Assembly: GCA_964371405.1 (NCBI GenBank)
Contig: CAYJLV010000004.1
Coordinates: 104,743 to 168,742 of the forward strand
Source of the DNA: JAMHWF01 sp964371405
Lineage (GTDB): Bacteria > Pseudomonadota > Gammaproteobacteria > Burkholderiales > Burkholderiaceae_C
Reading direction: 5' to 3'
Length of the DNA: 64,000 bases
In this document: in pieces, positions 17,231-27,245 of the stretch
Layout: every line of letters starts with the position of its first letter
Position numbering within the stretch: position 1 is the stretch's first letter
The notes under the pieces: model-generated
The model's input: the letters and a program-made list of their open reading frames with translations, nothing else
Database searches by the model: none
What the model was told of the DNA's origin: nothing
Program-made: the position numbers and the translations under genes

Positions 17231-19498
17231 TTGCAGCCGGTGACCCCCGCCGTCTCCCCGTCGCCCGCGCAGGGCGATCTCGGTGTGCTCGACGATCCGC
17301 TCGAACGCGACCGCTATACACGCTGGCTCGATGCCGAAGCGACCGATGGCGTTGCGCGCTTGGCGGAGTCGTCGCTGCGCATCGGCGGCATGCACTGCGC
17401 CGCCTGCGCCGGCACGATCGAGCACGCGCTGCTGGGCATCGACGGCGTCGTCGCGGCCAGCGTCAACGCGGCGACGGAATGCGCCAGCGTGCGCTGGCAG
17501 GGCGGCCGCACGCAGCCCTCGGCGCTGGTGCGCGCCGTGCAGCGCGCCGGCTACGACGCCGTGCCCGACACCGCGGCCGGCGCGCGCGAGCTGCGCCGAC
17601 GCGAGCGCCGCGCCGCCACGTGGCGGTTGTTCGTCGCGTCGTTCTGCTCCATGCAGGTGATGATGCTGGCGACGCCGGACTACGTCGCCGGCCCGGGCGA
17701 GCTGGCGCCCGACCTGAAGCGCCTGCTCGACTGGGGCGCCTGGCTGCTGACGGTGCCGGTGCTGTGGTTCTCGGCCACGCCGTTCTTCGGCGGTGCGTGG
17801 CGTGCGCTGCGCGAGCGGCGCATCGGCATGGACGTGCCGGTCGCGCTCGGCATTGCCGTCGCCTTCGTCGCCAGCAGCGGCGCTGCGTTCGACCCGGCCG
17901 GCCCGTTCGGCGCCGAGGTCTGGTTCGACTCGCTGACGATGTTCGTCGCCTTCCTGCTCGGCGGGCGCTACCTCGAGATGCTGGCGCGTCACCGTGCCGC
18001 CGAGCAGCTCGAACGCAGCGCCGGCGCGCTGCCGCAGAGCGTGCTGCGCGTCGCCGCCGACGGCAGCGTCGAGACGATCAGCGCGCAACGCATCGCCGCC
18101 GGCGACGTGCTGCGCGTGCCGCTGGGCCAGGCGTTCGCCGCCGACGGCGTGCTGACGCAGGGCGAGACGGCCGCCGACGAAGCGCTGCTGAGCGGCGAAT
18201 CGCGCCCGGTGCCCAAGCGCAGCGGCGACGCCGTCGTCGCCGGCAGCGTCAACCTGCTGGCGCCGGTCGAGATGCGCGCGCTGCGCGTCGGTGCCGACAC
18301 GCGCCACGAAGCCATCGTTGCGTTGATGCGCGAGGCGATGTCGCGGCGGCCTGCCGCGGCGCGCCTGGCCGACCGCTGGGCCGGGCCGTTCCTGTGGGTC
18401 GTGCTGCTGCTGGCTGCCGGATCGGCGGCGGCGTGGAGCGTGATCGATCCGTCGAAGGCGTTGTGGGTCGCTGTGTCGGTGCTGATCGTCACCTGCCCGT
18501 GCGCACTGTCGCTGGCCGCGCCGTCGGCGCTGGTCGCGGCGGCCGGAGCACTGGCGCGCCGCGGCGTGCTGCTGCGGCGCATCGACGCACTCGAGACGCT
18601 GGCCAGGATCGATCGCCTCTTCATCGACAAGACGGGCACTCTGACCGAAGGCCGGCTGCGCTGCCGCGGCGTGCAGCGCCTGCCCGGCTGCGACCTCGAC
18701 GACGCAGAGCTGACGCGCACCGCGGCGTCGCTCGCCGCCTGGTCGCAGCACCCGCTGTCAGCGTCGCTGCGCGAAGCGCGTGCCGACGCCACGGGCGACT
18801 GGCGTGATGTGGCCGAAACCCCCGGTCGCGGCCTGCAGGCCACCGACGCGCGGGGCCGGCGCTGGCGACTCGGCTCGGCGGTGGCGGTCGGCGCCGCGCT
18901 GGTCGGCGACGACGACCGGCCGCGTGTCTGGCTGGCGCGCGACGGTGCGCCGCTGGCCTGCTTCGAGTTCGACGAGGGGCTGCGCGCCGACGCGGCCGAC
19001 GCTGTGCGCGCGCTGCAGGCCGACGGCGTGCGCGTCACGCTGCTGTCGGGCGACAGCGCCGCGCGCGCCGGGCGGCTGGCCGCGCAACTGGCGCTCGACG
19101 GGGGCCAAGGCGGCCTGGCGCCCGAGGACAAGCTGGCCACGCTGCGCGCCGCGCAGCAGCGCGGCGAAATCGTCGCGATGCTCGGCGACGGCATCAACGA
19201 CGCGCCGGTGCTGGCGCAGGCCGACGTGTCGCTGGCGATGGGCGAGGGCGCGCTGGTCGCGCGCGGCCAGGCCGATGGCGTCGTCGTCTCGAACGTGCTC
19301 GCCGACGTGGTGCACGCGCGGCGCCTGGCGCAGCGCACGCTCCGCGTCGTGCGCCAGAACATGGTGTGGGCTGCCGCCTACAACGCCGCCTGCGTGCCGC
19401 TGGCGGTGCTCGGCGCGCTGCCGCCGTGGGCTGCGGGCCTGGGCATGGCGGCAAGCTCGCTGCTCGTCATCGGCAACGCGCTGCGGCTGGCGAGGTAG
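17231..19498 (+). CDS. ccoI: Copper-translocating P-type ATPase for cbb3 oxidase assembly (CcoI/FixI)
   Basis: 755 residues. An N-terminal heavy-metal domain has the metal site MHCAACAG; transmembrane helices follow from about residue 130. P-type signatures are all present: TGE-like LLSGESRPVP, the intramembrane CPC in VTCPCALSLAAP, phosphorylation loop DKTGTLTEG, the HP motif HPLSASL and hinge GDGINDAP. It sits directly before ccoS and the cco structural genes, which identifies it as CcoI, supplying copper to the haem-copper centre, rather than a CopA detoxification pump. The start is uncertain: TTG here, or GTG nine bases later. An FNR-type box lies just upstream. Confidence 0.95.
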   Translation: MQPVTPAVSPSPAQGDLGVLDDPLERDRYTRWLDAEATDGVARLAESSLRIGGMHCAACAGTIEHALLGIDGVVAASVNAATECASVRWQGGRTQPSALVRAVQRAGYDAVPDTAAGARELRRRERRAATWRLFVASFCSMQVMMLATPDYVAGPGELAPDLKRLLDWGAWLLTVPVLWFSATPFFGGAWRALRERRIGMDVPVALGIAVAFVASSGAAFDPAGPFGAEVWFDSLTMFVAFLLGGRYLEMLARHRAAEQLERSAGALPQSVLRVAADGSVETISAQRIAAGDVLRVPLGQAFAADGVLTQGETAADEALLSGESRPVPKRSGDAVVAGSVNLLAPVEMRALRVGADTRHEAIVALMREAMSRRPAAARLADRWAGPFLWVVLLLAAGSAAAWSVIDPSKALWVAVSVLIVTCPCALSLAAPSALVAAAGALARRGVLLRRIDALETLARIDRLFIDKTGTLTEGRLRCRGVQRLPGCDLDDAELTRTAASLAAWSQHPLSASLREARADATGDWRDVAETPGRGLQATDARGRRWRLGSAVAVGAALVGDDDRPRVWLARDGAPLACFEFDEGLRADAADAVRALQADGVRVTLLSGDSAARAGRLAAQLALDGGQGGLAPEDKLATLRAAQQRGEIVAMLGDGINDAPVLAQADVSLAMGEGALVARGQADGVVVSNVLADVVHARRLAQRTLRVVRQNMVWAAAYNAACVPLAVLGALPPWAAGLGMAASSLLVIGNALRLAR

Positions 19499-19503
19499 TC
19501 GCA

Positions 19504-19692
19504 ATGGACATCCTCTACCTGCTGATCCCGATGTCGGCCGTGTTGGTGCTGCTGATCCTCGGCGTCTTCGCCTGGGCGCTGCAGCGCGACCAGTTCGAGG
19601 ATCTCGACGAGGCCGGCGCGCGCATTCTCGACGCCGACCCGATGCCGGTTGCCCACGATGAGCCTCGATCTCGCGGGGTTTTTCGACCCTGA
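19504..19692 (+). CDS. ccoS: cbb3 oxidase maturation protein CcoS
   Basis: 62 residues, starting MDILYLLIPMSAVLVLLILG with one transmembrane helix, then WALQRDQFEDLDEAGARIL, the highly conserved CcoS segment. CcoS is required for cofactor insertion into cbb3 oxidase. It begins 5 bp after the ccoI stop and precedes ccoN by 41 bp, the usual betaproteobacterial order. The frame is open upstream inside ccoI, but the ATG used gives the family-standard length. Confidence 0.95.
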   Translation: MDILYLLIPMSAVLVLLILGVFAWALQRDQFEDLDEAGARILDADPMPVAHDEPRSRGVFRP

Positions 19693-19733
19693 GGAAAATA
19701 TGGTTTTCTTGCAATGCAAAAAAGGAAGTTCCC

Positions 19734-21176
19734 ATGGCCGCTAGCACGCATTCCGGGTCGGGCGTGAACTACACCGACGGCGCGGTACGCGGCTTCGCGA
19801 TCGCGGCCGTCGTCTGGGGCGTGGTCGGCATGCTGGTCGGCGTGATCATTGCCGCCCAGCTCGCCTGGCCCGAGTTGAACCTGGGCATCCCGTGGCTGAG
19901 CTACGGCCGGCTGCGGCCGCTGCACACCAACGCCGTGATCTTCGCCTTCGGCGGCTCGGCGCTGTTCGCGACCTCGTACCACGTGGTGCAGCGCACCTGC
20001 CAGGTGCCGCTGTTCCTGCCCAGGCTGGCGATGTTCACCTTCTGGGGCTGGCAGGTCGTCATCGTCGCGGCCGCACTGTCGCTGCCGATGGGCTACACGC
20101 AGGCCAAGGAGTACGCCGAGCTCGAGTGGCCGATCGATCTCCTGATCGCGGTCGTGTGGGTCGCTTACGCGATCGTCTTCTTCGGCACGATCGGCACGCG
20201 CAAGGTGCGCCACATCTACGTCGCCAACTGGTTCTTCGGCGCCTACATCCTCGCCATCGCGCTGCTGCACATCGTCAACAGCGCCGCCGTCCCCGCGGGC
20301 TGGATGAAGAGCTACTCGGCCTACGCCGGCGTGCAGGACGCGATGGTGCAGTGGTGGTACGGCCACAATGCGGTCGGCTTCCTGCTGACCGCGGGCTTCC
20401 TCGGGATGATGTACTACTACATCCCCAAGCAGGCCGAGCGCCCGGTCTACAGCTACCGGCTGTCGATCGTCCACTTCTGGGCGCTGATCTTCACCTACAT
20501 GTGGGCGGGCCCGCACCACCTGCACTACACGGCGCTGCCCGACTGGGCGCAGTCGGTCGGCATGGTGTTCTCGCTGGTGCTGCTCGCGCCGAGCTGGGGC
20601 GGCATGATCAACGGCATGATGACGCTGTCGGGCGCCTGGCACAAACTGCGCGACGACCCGATCCTCAAGTTCCTCATCGTGGCGCTGTCGTTCTACGGCA
20701 TGTCCACCTTCGAGGGGCCGATGATGTCGATCAAGACCGTGAACGCGCTGAGCCACTACACGGACTGGACGATCGGCCACGTGCACTCGGGCGCGCTCGG
20801 CTGGGTCGGCTTCATCACCATGGGGTCGCTGTACTACCTGATTCCGCGCCTCTATGGCCGCACGCAGATGCACAGCGTGAAGGCGATCGAGCTGCACTTC
20901 TGGATCGCGACGCTGGGAGTAGTGCTCTACATTGCCGCGATGTGGATCGCCGGCGTGATGCAGGGCCTGATGTGGCGCGCGGTCAACCCCGACGGCACGC
21001 TGGTCTACACCTTCGCCGAGAGCGTCAAGGCGACCTATCCGTACTACGTGGTGCGCCTGCTCGGCGGCCTGCTGTACCTGAGCGGCATGGGCGTGATGGG
21101 CTGGAACGTCGCGATGACGATCCGCGGCAGTCGACCCTTCCTGGCGCCGATCCCGCGCGCCGTCGCCCACGCCTGA
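19734..21176 (+). CDS. ccoN: cbb3-type cytochrome c oxidase subunit I (CcoN)
   Basis: 480 residues with about twelve hydrophobic helices. Haem-copper ligands are visible: RPLHTNAVIFAFGGSALFAT (haem b His), WWYGHNAVGFLL and WAGPHHLHYTALPDWAQS (CuB histidines), and IGHVHSGALGWVG (haem ligands). It is the catalytic subunit reducing O2 to water in the inner membrane with proton pumping, at high oxygen affinity. AAGGAAG precedes the ATG at good spacing. The 41-bp leader is unusually AT-rich for this genome and contains the small palindrome TTGCAATGCAA. It is first of the ccoNOQP structural set. Confidence 0.98.
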   Translation: MAASTHSGSGVNYTDGAVRGFAIAAVVWGVVGMLVGVIIAAQLAWPELNLGIPWLSYGRLRPLHTNAVIFAFGGSALFATSYHVVQRTCQVPLFLPRLAMFTFWGWQVVIVAAALSLPMGYTQAKEYAELEWPIDLLIAVVWVAYAIVFFGTIGTRKVRHIYVANWFFGAYILAIALLHIVNSAAVPAGWMKSYSAYAGVQDAMVQWWYGHNAVGFLLTAGFLGMMYYYIPKQAERPVYSYRLSIVHFWALIFTYMWAGPHHLHYTALPDWAQSVGMVFSLVLLAPSWGGMINGMMTLSGAWHKLRDDPILKFLIVALSFYGMSTFEGPMMSIKTVNALSHYTDWTIGHVHSGALGWVGFITMGSLYYLIPRLYGRTQMHSVKAIELHFWIATLGVVLYIAAMWIAGVMQGLMWRAVNPDGTLVYTFAESVKATYPYYVVRLLGGLLYLSGMGVMGWNVAMTIRGSRPFLAPIPRAVAHA

Positions 21177-21189
21177 CGAGACGACGACC

Positions 21190-21816
21190 ATGAGCAACCG
21201 ATCCACCCACCGTCCCGCCGGTCACGAGCGCATCGAGACCAGCAACTTCCTGATGATCGTGCTGATCCTGATCACGATCGCCGTCGGCGGCCTGGTCGAG
21301 ATCGTGCCGCTGTTCTTCCAGCGCTCGACGACGCAGCCGGTCGCCGGCCTCGCGCCCTACACCGCGCTGCAGCTCGCCGGCCGCGATGTCTACATCCGCG
21401 AGGGTTGCTACAACTGCCACTCGCAGATGATCCGCACGCTCAACGCCGAGACGCTGCGCTACGGGCACTACTCGATGGCGGGCGAGTTCGTCTACGACCA
21501 TCCGTTCCAGTGGGGCAGCAAGCGCACCGGCCCGGACCTGCACCGCGTCGGCGGCAAGTACAGCGACGAATGGCACCGCCTGCACCTGATCGACCCGCGC
21601 GCCCTGGTGCCCGAGTCCAACATGCCGGCCTACGCGTGGCTCGAGCGTTCGGGCGTCGACGGCGCGGCCGTCGCGTCCGGCATGAAGGCGCTGCGCCGCG
21701 TCGGCGTGCCCTACGCCGATGCAGACATCGCCGGCGCCACCGCCGCGGTGAAGGACAAGACCGACCTCGACGCGCTCGTCGCGTACCTGCAGGTCCTCGG
21801 CACGCACGTGAAGTAA
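21190..21816 (+). CDS. ccoO: cbb3 oxidase subunit II, mono-haem cytochrome c (CcoO)
   Basis: 208 residues. One N-terminal transmembrane anchor (FLMIVLILITIAVGGLVEIV) is followed by a periplasmic cytochrome c domain with the haem motif CYNCH in REGCYNCHSQMIRT. The typical CcoO stretch HPFQWGSKRTGPDLHRVGGK follows, and a methionine in the late ESNMPAYAWL can act as the sixth ligand. It transfers electrons from CcoP to CcoN. It lies 13 bp after ccoN and 13 bp before ccoQ, in one transcript. Confidence 0.98.
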   Translation: MSNRSTHRPAGHERIETSNFLMIVLILITIAVGGLVEIVPLFFQRSTTQPVAGLAPYTALQLAGRDVYIREGCYNCHSQMIRTLNAETLRYGHYSMAGEFVYDHPFQWGSKRTGPDLHRVGGKYSDEWHRLHLIDPRALVPESNMPAYAWLERSGVDGAAVASGMKALRRVGVPYADADIAGATAAVKDKTDLDALVAYLQVLGTHVK

Positions 21817-21829
21817 GGAGCGACGAGAG

Positions 21830-21985
21830 ATGGACCTGAATGACCTGCGCAGCGCCGTCACGGTGTGCGGCCTGCTGCTGTTCCTGGCGCTGGTGGTGTG
21901 GGCCTGGAGCGGGCGGCGCCGCGAGGCGTTCCGCGAAGCCGCCGACCTCCCGTTGGTCGGCGACGACGAAAGGGCGATGCGATGA
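21830..21985 (+). CDS. ccoQ: cbb3 oxidase small subunit CcoQ
   Basis: 51 residues, MDLNDLRSAVTVCGLLLFLA with a single transmembrane helix (about 9-27), then WSGRRREAFREAADLPLVGD, a typical CcoQ tail. CcoQ stabilises the oxidase in some bacteria. It has a GAGAG ribosome binding site and overlaps ccoP by 4 bp (ATGA). Its place between ccoO and ccoP makes the assignment secure despite its short length. Confidence 0.92.
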   Translation: MDLNDLRSAVTVCGLLLFLALVVWAWSGRRREAFREAADLPLVGDDERAMR

Positions 21986-22884
21986 GCGACTTCTTCAACA
22001 CCGGCTGGTCGATCTACATCGCGGCCGTTTCGATCCTCGGCCTGATCGCCTGCCTGGTGCTGCTCATGATCGCGGCGCGCCGCCGCGTGATGGCCACCGA
22101 CAACACGACGGGCCACGTCTGGGACGAAGATCTGCGCGAACTCAACAACCCGCTGCCGCGCTGGTGGATGTGGCTGTTCGTCATCACAGTCGTGTTCTCG
22201 TTTGCCTACCTGGCGCTCTACCCGGGCCTGGGCAGCGCCAAGGGCACGCTCGGCTGGACCAGCACCGGCCAGCTGACCGCCGAGGGCGAGAAGGCGCGTG
22301 CCGCAGCGGCGCCCGTCTATGCCGCGTTCGCCGGCCAGACGGCCGAGGGCCTGGCGAAGAACGCGCAGGCGATGGCGATCGGCGAGCGCCTGTTCGCCAA
22401 CAACTGCGCCACCTGCCACGGCTCGGACGCGCGCGGCAGCAAGGGCTTCCCGAACCTGACCGACGGCGACTGGCTGTGGGGCGGTGCGCCCGAGACCATC
22501 GCGCAGACGATCAAGGACGGCCGCCAGGGCGTGATGCCGCCGATGGCCGAGGCGCTGGGCGGCTCGGACGACGTGCGCAACGTCGCGCACTACGTGCTGA
22601 GCCTGTCGGGCAGCCCGCACAACTCGCTGTGGGCGCAACTCGGCCGCGACAAGTTCGCAGCCTGCGCCGCCTGCCACGGCGCCGACGGCAAGGGCAATGT
22701 CGCGCTCGGCGCGCCGAACCTGACCGACAAGATCTGGCTGCATGGCTGGGGCGAGCAGGCGATCGTGACGCAGATCCAGCGCGGCAAGACCAACGTGATG
22801 CCGGCGCACGGCGAGCGCCTGAGCGCCGAGCAGCTCCAGGTGCTGTCGGCCTATGTCTGGAGCCTGTCGGCCCCGAAACAGTGA
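21982..22884 (+). CDS. ccoP: cbb3 oxidase subunit III, di-haem cytochrome c (CcoP)
   Basis: 300 residues. Two transmembrane helices are present (about 8-32 and 55-76), separated by the family hallmark TTGHVWDEDLRELNNPLPRW. Two c-type haem sites follow, CATCHGSDARGSKGFPNL and CAACHGADGKGN, each with a downstream methionine ligand (GVMPPM and NVMPAH). It accepts electrons from soluble or membrane cytochromes in the periplasm and passes them to CcoO. It overlaps ccoQ by 4 bp and precedes ccoG by 20 bp. Confidence 0.98.
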   Translation: MSDFFNTGWSIYIAAVSILGLIACLVLLMIAARRRVMATDNTTGHVWDEDLRELNNPLPRWWMWLFVITVVFSFAYLALYPGLGSAKGTLGWTSTGQLTAEGEKARAAAAPVYAAFAGQTAEGLAKNAQAMAIGERLFANNCATCHGSDARGSKGFPNLTDGDWLWGGAPETIAQTIKDGRQGVMPPMAEALGGSDDVRNVAHYVLSLSGSPHNSLWAQLGRDKFAACAACHGADGKGNVALGAPNLTDKIWLHGWGEQAIVTQIQRGKTNVMPAHGERLSAEQLQVLSAYVWSLSAPKQ

Positions 22885-22904
22885 GTTCGTGAGAGACGCA
22901 TCGC

Positions 22905-24323
<1,419 letters not shown>

Positions 24324-24347
24324 ACCCTCTCGAACCAGGAGACGGAC

Positions 24348-24584
24348 ATGAGCCACGCCACGCATCCCGTGCTGCCCTGGTGGCGCGTCAAGGTGATCTG
24401 GCTCGCCATCGGCGGCCCGGTGGCCGTCGTGCTGGCCGGCATCGTGACGACAGTGATCGCGGTTCAGGGCGCCGACACCGTGGTGCGCACGCCGCCGGCG
24501 ACCACGGCGGCGTCGCAGATGCCGGCACAGCAGGCGCGCAACCATGCCGCCACGGTGCAGGCGCCTGAGCCGCAAGTGCGATGA
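24348..24584 (+). CDS. Short CcoH/FixH-like membrane protein
   Basis: 78 residues. LPWWRVKVIWLAIGGPVAVV resembles the start of CcoH/FixH and is followed by one transmembrane helix and a 40-residue periplasmic-looking tail rich in Ala, Thr and Gln. Full CcoH proteins are about twice as long, so this is a shortened form or a functional analogue. AGGAG lies just before the ATG. It overlaps the next membrane gene by 4 bp. CcoH normally stabilises cbb3 during assembly; whether this version does is inferred from position. Confidence 0.7.
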   Translation: MSHATHPVLPWWRVKVIWLAIGGPVAVVLAGIVTTVIAVQGADTVVRTPPATTAASQMPAQQARNHAATVQAPEPQVR

Positions 24585-24877
24585 GCGGAGACATCGGCCG
24601 GCTGCCGCTCGCGCGGCTCGCGCTGGTCGTCCTGTGGCCGGCCTTCGTGATGGCCGGCGTGCTCGAGATGCTGATCTTCGTCGTCGTCGATCCGGGCGCC
24701 TTCGCCTGGTTCGGCGGCGCTCCGCTGGGCTGGTCGCGCCAGGCCGTCTACACGGTGACGTTCTTCATCCTGTGGGGCGTGCTGGCGGTGTCGGGCTCGC
24801 TGACCGTGCTCTTCGCCTACTCGGCCGCCGGCGAGCACACGAGCGCAGACGCGCTGCTCGACGGCACGATCGACTGA
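24581..24877 (+). CDS. Small two-helix membrane protein of the cco operon, function unknown
   Basis: 98 residues with two clear hydrophobic helices (about 14-37 and 55-80), joined by a loop FAWFGGAPLGWSRQAVYTV, and a short acidic C-terminus ending LLDGTID. Coupled to the ccoH-like gene by ATGA. No catalytic motif is visible. Its place as the last gene of the cbb3 cluster suggests a role in the oxidase complex or its assembly; the family is not one I can name. Confidence 0.75.
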   Translation: MSGDIGRLPLARLALVVLWPAFVMAGVLEMLIFVVVDPGAFAWFGGAPLGWSRQAVYTVTFFILWGVLAVSGSLTVLFAYSAAGEHTSADALLDGTID

Positions 24878-24905
24878 CCGGGGCGAATTGCAGCCGCCCC
24901 GCGCC

Positions 24906-25649
24906 TCAGCAAGCCACGCGCTCGACCAGCCGCTGCAGTGACGCCGCGTCGAGGATGCGGATCGAGCGCTGCTTGACCTCGAGGATGCCGTCGTCGTCGA
25001 AGCGCGAGAAGGTGCGGCTGACGGTCTCGAGCTTGAGGCCCAGATAGCTGCCGATGTCCTCGCGCGTCATGCGCAGCACCAGCGCCGAAGGCGAGAAGCC
25101 GCGCTGCTGCAGCCGCTGCGCCAGGTTCAGCAGGAAGGCGGCGAGCCGCTCCTCGGCGCGCATGCTGCCCAGCAGCAGCATCACGCCGTGGTCGCGCACG
25201 ATCTCGCGGCTCATGATGCGGTGAAAGTGACGCTGAAGCTCGACGAACTCGCGCGACAACCGCTCCAGGTCTTCGTAGGGGATCACGCAGACTTGCGAGT
25301 CCTCCAGCGCGATCGCGTCGCAGGGATGGGTGCCGCTGCCGATGCCGTCGAGGCCGAGCAACTCGCCCGCCATCTGGAAGCCCGTCACCTGGCGGCGGCC
25401 GTCGCCGGTCCAGACGCAGGTCTTGAAAAAGCCCGTGCGCACGGCATGGATGGCGCGGAACGCGTCGCCGCTGCGAAACAGCGCCTGCCCGCGCGCCACG
25501 GTGCGGCGCTGCGCGACCATGTCGTCGAGGCGCTCCAGCGCGTCGGGCGTCAGGCCGAGCGGCAGGCACAGCTCGCGCAGGCTGCACGACGAGCATGCAA
25601 CCTGCAGCCCGCCGGGCAGGCCGGCGGGAAAGGGCGGAACGGCAGCCAT
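24906..25649 (-). CDS. fnr: Fnr-type oxygen-responsive regulator
   Basis: 247 residues from the preferred ATG (another ATG lies three codons upstream). Cluster cysteines match Fnr: C19, C22 and C28 in CSSCSLRELCLPLG plus C121 in DSQVCVIPYEDL, the four ligands of the oxygen-sensing 4Fe-4S cluster. The cyclic-nucleotide-like fold is followed by a dimer helix and an HTH whose recognition helix LKLETVSRTFSRF carries the E-x2-SR signature for TTGAT half-sites. It is divergent from hemN with an FNR-type box in between, so autoregulation is likely. Neither divergent gene has a clear ribosome binding site. It is the natural regulator for the other FNR-type boxes in this window. Confidence 0.95.
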   Translation of the reverse strand: MAAVPPFPAGLPGGLQVACSSCSLRELCLPLGLTPDALERLDDMVAQRRTVARGQALFRSGDAFRAIHAVRTGFFKTCVWTGDGRRQVTGFQMAGELLGLDGIGSGTHPCDAIALEDSQVCVIPYEDLERLSREFVELQRHFHRIMSREIVRDHGVMLLLGSMRAEERLAAFLLNLAQRLQQRGFSPSALVLRMTREDIGSYLGLKLETVSRTFSRFDDDGILEVKQRSIRILDAASLQRLVERVAC

Positions 25650-25683
25650 GGCCGGCATTGTCGGGGCCGTCGTGCGCCGACGC

Positions 25684-25697
25684 TTGACGCGCATCAA
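25684..25697. promoter_or_regulatory. FNR-type box in the fnr-hemN divergent promoter
   Basis: TTGACGCGCATCAA has nine of ten defined positions of the FNR consensus. Its centre is about 41-42 bp from both the preferred fnr ATG and the hemN ATG. If it acts as a class II site in either direction, the transcript would begin at or next to the start codon, which fits the missing ribosome binding sites. Confidence 0.7.
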
Positions 25698-25732
25698 TCC
25701 TCGGGGCGCCGCACTGCGGCACAGTGGCTGCA

Positions 25733-27160
25733 ATGGAAACGATTTCCCCGGCTGTGCTGGACGAGCCGCGCGCCGATGCGGCGCTGTCGCCGGCGCTGCT
25801 CGCCCGCTTCGACGTGCCGGGCCCGCGCTACACCTCGTACCCGACGGCCGACCGCTTCGTCGAGGCTTTCGGCCCCGCCGAGCACCTGCAGGCGCTGCGC
25901 CAGCGCGCCGAGGGCGCGGTCGTCGGCGGCGCCACGCCGATCTCGCTGTACGTGCACATCCCGTTCTGCGAGTCGCTGTGCTACTACTGCGCCTGCAACA
26001 AGATCATCACCAAGCACCACGAGCGCGCGACCGAGTACCTCGACGCGCTCGAGGTCGAGATCGCGCTGTACACCGAGAAGCTCGGCTCCGGCACACCGGT
26101 CTCGCAGCTGCATCTGGGCGGGGGCTCGCCGACCTTCCTGTCCGACGCCGAACTGACGCGCCTGATGACGGCGCTGCGCCGTGCGTTCCGCATCGAGCCG
26201 GCGGCCGAGCTGTCGATCGAGGTCGACCCGCGCACCGTCACCGACGCGCGGCTGCAGCATCTGGCCGATCTCGGCTTTAATCGCCTGTCGTTCGGCGTGC
26301 AGGACTTCGACGCCGACGTGCAGCACGCCGTGCACCGCGTGCAGCCGTTCGACGCGGTGCGCGAACTGGTCGCCGCGTCCCGCCGCATCGGCTTCGCGTC
26401 GCTCAACGTCGACCTGATCTACGGTCTGCCCAAGCAGACGGAAGAGAGTTTCGCGCGCACCGTCGCGCAGGTCTGTTCGCTGCGCCCCGAGCGCATCGCG
26501 CTCTACGCCTACGCGCACCTGCCGCAGCGCTTCAAGCCGCAGCGCCGCATCCATGCCCAGGACCTGCCGCCCGCCGCGGCGCGCGTCGGCATGCTCGGCG
26601 GCGCGGTCGCGGGCTTCCTCGCCCAGGGCTACACCTACATCGGCATGGACCACTTCGCGCTGCCCGACGACGCGCTCGCCGTCGCCAAGCGCCAGGGCCG
26701 GCTGCACCGCAACTTTCAGGGCTACAGCACGCAGCCCGACTGCGACCTGGTCGCGCTCGGCGTGTCGGCGATCGGTCGCATCGGCGCGACCTACAGCCAG
26801 AACGCCAAGACGCTGCCCGAGTACTACGACGCGCTGGCGCAGCGCCAGTTTCCGATCGTGCGCGGCATCGCGCTGACGCGAGACGATCTGCTGCGCCGCG
26901 CCGTCATCATGGCGATCATGTGCCAGGGGCGCGTCGAGTTCGAGTCGATCGAGGCAGCGCACCTGCTTCGGTTCGACGAGCACTTCGCTGCCGAGCTGGA
27001 GCGGCTGCAGCCCTTCGTCGACGCGGGGCTCGTCATCATCGAGCCCGAAGCGATCCAGATCACGGCTGCCGGCTGGTACGTCGTGCGCGCCATCGCCATG
27101 GTGTTCGACCGACAGATCCACCTCGACCGGCAGCGCGAACGCTTCTCCCGAGTGATATGA
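25733..27160 (+). CDS. hemN: Oxygen-independent coproporphyrinogen III oxidase
   Basis: 475 residues, full HemN length. The radical-SAM cluster motif CESLCYYCACNK (C79, C83, C86, C88) is the HemN form. HLGGGSPTFL is the SAM-contact glycine motif, and NRLSFGVQDFDADVQHAVHR and YGLPKQTEESFARTV are family hallmarks. It decarboxylates coproporphyrinogen III without O2, supplying haem in low oxygen. An alternative GTG start lies nine bases upstream. It is divergent from fnr under a shared FNR-type box and beside the cbb3 cluster, which needs five haems per complex. Confidence 0.97.
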   Translation: METISPAVLDEPRADAALSPALLARFDVPGPRYTSYPTADRFVEAFGPAEHLQALRQRAEGAVVGGATPISLYVHIPFCESLCYYCACNKIITKHHERATEYLDALEVEIALYTEKLGSGTPVSQLHLGGGSPTFLSDAELTRLMTALRRAFRIEPAAELSIEVDPRTVTDARLQHLADLGFNRLSFGVQDFDADVQHAVHRVQPFDAVRELVAASRRIGFASLNVDLIYGLPKQTEESFARTVAQVCSLRPERIALYAYAHLPQRFKPQRRIHAQDLPPAAARVGMLGGAVAGFLAQGYTYIGMDHFALPDDALAVAKRQGRLHRNFQGYSTQPDCDLVALGVSAIGRIGATYSQNAKTLPEYYDALAQRQFPIVRGIALTRDDLLRRAVIMAIMCQGRVEFESIEAAHLLRFDEHFAAELERLQPFVDAGLVIIEPEAIQITAAGWYVVRAIAMVFDRQIHLDRQRERFSRVI

Positions 27161-27200
27161 CGGCCCCCACGTCGCTGCGCTCCTGCCCCCCGGGGGGGCG

Positions 27201-27235
27201 CGGACCGGGCTTGGGGCGGCCCGGCGCCCGGTCCG
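27201..27235 (+). repeat. Dispersed hairpin element, copy B
   Basis: CGGACCGGGC and GCCCGGTCCG form a perfect 10-bp stem around TTGGGGCGGCCCGGC, the same 15-nt core as copy A near 17.1 kb, but with unrelated stem sequence. CTGCCCCCCGGGGGGG lies directly upstream, again as in copy A. It occupies the gap between hemN and a TauE/SafE-like gene and ends 10 bp before that start. Confidence 0.8.
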
Positions 27236-27245
27236 GACTCGCTTA

